NCBI GenBank assembly: GCA_965223085.1
Contig: OZ244981.1
Coordinates: 3,224,001 to 3,288,000 of the forward strand
Direction of reading: 5' to 3'
Length of the DNA: 64,000 nucleotides
From: CBDCVO01 sp965223085
GTDB taxonomy: Bacteria; Pseudomonadota; Gammaproteobacteria; Ga0077536
The notes beneath the pieces were generated by a model. The model saw nothing but the letters and a program-made list of their open reading frames with translations, did not search any database and was not told the DNA's origin. This document shows, one piece after another, positions 62,021-64,000 of this stretch (its first letter is position 1; each line of letters opens with the position of its first letter). A program made the position numbers and the translations under genes.

Positions 62021-64000
62021 ATGCAGCTAGGCGCATTGTGTTTTGCCTTTGGGGCAGTCGTGCTGCACGCTTGGCCGGGCGTTCCGCCCGCGGCTATCAG
62101 TGTCATGTGGGTGCCGGCTTTATGGGGCGTTCGGTACCCGGGCGTGCGACGCTACACGGCGCTATTTGTGCTCGGCGTAGCGTGGGCGGCTGGGTGCGCC
62201 CACGCGCGTCTTGCCGATCGGCTCGACATCGCAGTTGCGGATACGGCTCTATTTCTAGAAGGCCGAGTCGTTTCTTTACCCCATCGCGACGGCCGCCGCG
62301 AGAAGTGGCTCGCACAGGTCACAGCGCTGCGTGCCGGTGAGCGGGAATTACCGTATCCACACCGGGTCGCCTTATCACGTTTTTACCAAGCCGCGGCGAC
62401 CAGCACGGCAACGGGCCGGCCGGCGGTGCGAATGGGATATCTCTGCGGGTTTTGGGTGCGCCTCAAACCACCGCGAGGCTTGCGCAACCCGGTGGGGTTT
62501 GACTTCGAACGCTACGCGTATGCCAATAACATCGGTGCCGTCGGTTACGTCATCCCACATCCGGCAAACAATTGCCACGCTTCGCGCCGTTGGTTCGATG
62601 TTGCAGCTTGGCGCCAGCGTCTCGCAGACCGCATCCGTGTTACCCTCGGAGGGTCATCGCACGGTGCGGTAGTGACTGCTTTAGCAGTTGGACACCGCGA
62701 TGCGTTGCACGACGATCAGTGGGCGCTGTTGCGCGCTACCGGCACGGCCCATCTTGTTGCGATCTCGGGCTTGCATATCTCTTTGGTCGCAGCTGGGACG
62801 TTTTGGCTCGCGCGCCGCTTCATGGCACCGTGCGCGCAATGCTTGCCGGTGCCAACGTGCGCGGCGCTGTGCGCCGGCCTCGCCGCAGTGCTCTATGCAG
62901 CCCTAGCAGGGTTTACGTTGCCTACCCAGCGCGCGCTGATCATGGTGTTGTGTGCGCTCGGTGGGGTAATTTGCGGCCGTCGGGTATTTAGTTTCGATAC
63001 CTTGGCGTTGGCACTCGCGGGTGTGATTCTCATACAGCCGGCGGCGGTTGTGACGATCGGTTTTTGGTTGTCGTTTGTTGCCGTCGCGGTGTTGCTATCG
63101 ATGCACCACTACCGTTCGCTCGGTCGCGGCTGGCGCGCGCTGCGCGTCCATCTCACTTTAACAGTCGGCTTGTTACCGATTCTTGTTACGCTCGAGCAAG
63201 CGGTGCCCTGGAGCGCGCCGCTGGCAAACTTGATCGCGGTGCCCGTTACCGGCGTCATCGTCGTGCCACTAACGCTATTGGGGGTCATGTTCGATCCGTG
63301 GATCGCCCCCGTTGCCGAATATTGTTGGCGCGGTGCCGCCGCGGTGTGGCGTTGTCTATGGTGGGTGCTCGAGCAGTTGCATCATATCGTCGGTACGCTG
63401 CGCTTGTCGACGCACCCGGATCCGGCCACGCTGATATTATCGGCGGCGGCGGTTATGGTGTTGCTCGTGCCATGGTGGCGGGGTCGTTTTCGGTTCGGAC
63501 TCGTGCTCTTGACAGCGCCATTGATGGTGCAACCTGAACGTCCCCACCAGGGACAGTTCAATTTGACCGTGTTAGACGTAGGCCAGGGCCTCGCCTGCGT
63601 GGTCGAAACACGGCACCACGTGCTGGTTTTTGACACCGGACCATCGTTTGGACGGCACGCTAGCGCCGCCGCTAATATCATTGTGCCACTACTGCGGGCG
63701 CGCGGATGGGCGCGAATCGATCGGCTGGTGATCAGCCACGGTGACCACGATCACGCGGGCGGGGTGGCCGAGCTGCGCGCCGCACTGCCGGTCATCGATA
63801 TTTTGGCGAGTGCTGGCGAGGCAATGCCGCCCACGGCCAGTCTCTGTCGTGCCGGACAAACTTGGCATTGGGATGGTGTGACATTTGCAGTCATTCATCC
63901 TTCAGCGGGCTATCGTGGTAGCGAAAATGACCGCTCATGTGTGTTAAAAATAAAGGCTAACGCCGGCGCCGCCTTATTGACCGGCGACATCGAAAACGCC
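62021..64000 (+). CDS. comEC: DNA internalization competence protein ComEC/Rec2 (5' part, cut by window edge)
   Basis: The frame is open to the window end and has no stop, so at least the first 660 residues are visible. The ATG at 62021 follows AAGGAAG; an in-frame ATG at 62003 lacks a ribosome-binding site. The N-terminus holds hydrophobic segments (LGALCFAFGAVVLHAW) and a soluble stretch with FDFERYAYANNIGAVGYV. The competence domain shows TGTAHLVAISGLHISLVAAG and ALAGFTLPTQRALIMV. The metallo-beta-lactamase domain has SHGDHDHAGG (His573 onward) and LLTGDIENA at the edge. It forms the inner-membrane channel for transforming DNA. It has no stop codon in the window. Confidence 0.95.
   Translation, partial: MQLGALCFAFGAVVLHAWPGVPPAAISVMWVPALWGVRYPGVRRYTALFVLGVAWAAGCAHARLADRLDIAVADTALFLEGRVVSLPHRDGRREKWLAQVTALRAGERELPYPHRVALSRFYQAAATSTATGRPAVRMGYLCGFWVRLKPPRGLRNPVGFDFERYAYANNIGAVGYVIPHPANNCHASRRWFDVAAWRQRLADRIRVTLGGSSHGAVVTALAVGHRDALHDDQWALLRATGTAHLVAISGLHISLVAAGTFWLARRFMAPCAQCLPVPTCAALCAGLAAVLYAALAGFTLPTQRALIMVLCALGGVICGRRVFSFDTLALALAGVILIQPAAVVTIGFWLSFVAVAVLLSMHHYRSLGRGWRALRVHLTLTVGLLPILVTLEQAVPWSAPLANLIAVPVTGVIVVPLTLLGVMFDPWIAPVAEYCWRGAAAVWRCLWWVLEQLHHIVGTLRLSTHPDPATLILSAAAVMVLLVPWWRGRFRFGLVLLTAPLMVQPERPHQGQFNLTVLDVGQGLACVVETRHHVLVFDTGPSFGRHASAAANIIVPLLRARGWARIDRLVISHGDHDHAGGVAELRAALPVIDILASAGEAMPPTASLCRAGQTWHWDGVTFAVIHPSAGYRGSENDRSCVLKIKANAGAALLTGDIENA

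Noticed and set aside
61906..63537. Several overlapping plus-strand frames at the right end that could be taken for genes
   Set aside because: They are out of frame with comEC, which reads continuously from 62021 to the window edge with all family motifs.
1..64000. CRISPR arrays, tRNA genes, insertion sequences and prophage
   Set aside because: I looked for regular repeats, transposase motifs, integrases and cloverleaf-like stretches and found none.

Overview
This is most likely a chromosomal segment of a methylotrophic gammaproteobacterium. The C1 genes support methylotrophy: a lanthanide-type methanol dehydrogenase (XoxF) and a near-complete tetrahydromethanopterin (H4MPT)/methylofuran formaldehyde-oxidation module. 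The housekeeping genes at the right end (nrdA/nrdB of class Ia, tsaB, lolC-lolD, a DUF2062 gene and comEC) sit together in an arrangement familiar from gammaproteobacteria. The family or genus cannot be named from the sequence alone. I see no tRNA, rRNA, insertion sequence, CRISPR array or phage gene.

Region 1 (1-28.4 kb) is an exopolysaccharide locus that begins before the window. Plus-strand genes (1-12.6 kb) encode glycosyltransferases (one GT4, four GT2), two sulfotransferases (one cut by the window edge), three polysaccharide-deacetylase-type proteins, a TPR protein and a membrane protein of the sulfatase/phosphotransferase superfamily. They converge on a probable ten-gene minus-strand operon (28.4 to 12.65 kb). 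It runs galE, beta-helix protein, secreted trypsin-like protease, VanZ-heparinase II/III fusion, asparagine-synthetase-like amidotransferase, flippase, AlgJ-like protein, MBOAT acyltransferase, Tat-exported toroid protein and SGNH esterase. Together these suggest a sulfated, O-acetylated, partly deacetylated and perhaps amidated polymer that is trimmed or remodelled by its own lyase-like enzymes.

Region 2 (28.6-36.4 kb) is methanol oxidation: a small secreted Cys-containing protein, xoxF with a long leader and a strong terminator, a lipoprotein pseudoazurin, a XoxJ-type binding protein and a secreted protein of unknown function. No cytochrome c gene is present here, so the pseudoazurin is a candidate electron acceptor. 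A translationally coupled alpha/beta-hydrolase and luciferase-like monooxygenase follow, with unknown substrate.

Region 3 (36.4-53.2 kb) is formaldehyde oxidation and its cofactors. fhcB-A-D-C lie on the minus strand. Divergent from them are mptG, mtdB, an ATP-grasp gene, mch, a second ATP-grasp gene and a CitG-like gene, all tightly coupled, followed by fae. A HisA-like gene is divergent from an MfnF-like gene, pabB and an MfnE-like gene, which overlap one another. Fae condenses formaldehyde with H4MPT, MtdB and Mch oxidise the adduct to formyl-H4MPT, and FhcABCD releases formate through methylofuran. PabB and MptG supply the aminobenzoate arm of H4MPT, and the MfnE/MfnF-like proteins probably build methylofuran. 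A chemoreceptor gene ends this run.

Region 4 (53.2-64 kb) is housekeeping: nrdA-nrdB (minus) with NrdR-like sites, a cAMP-phosphodiesterase-like metallophosphoesterase, tsaB, lolC-lolD, a DUF2062 gene and the 5' part of comEC, which runs off the right edge.
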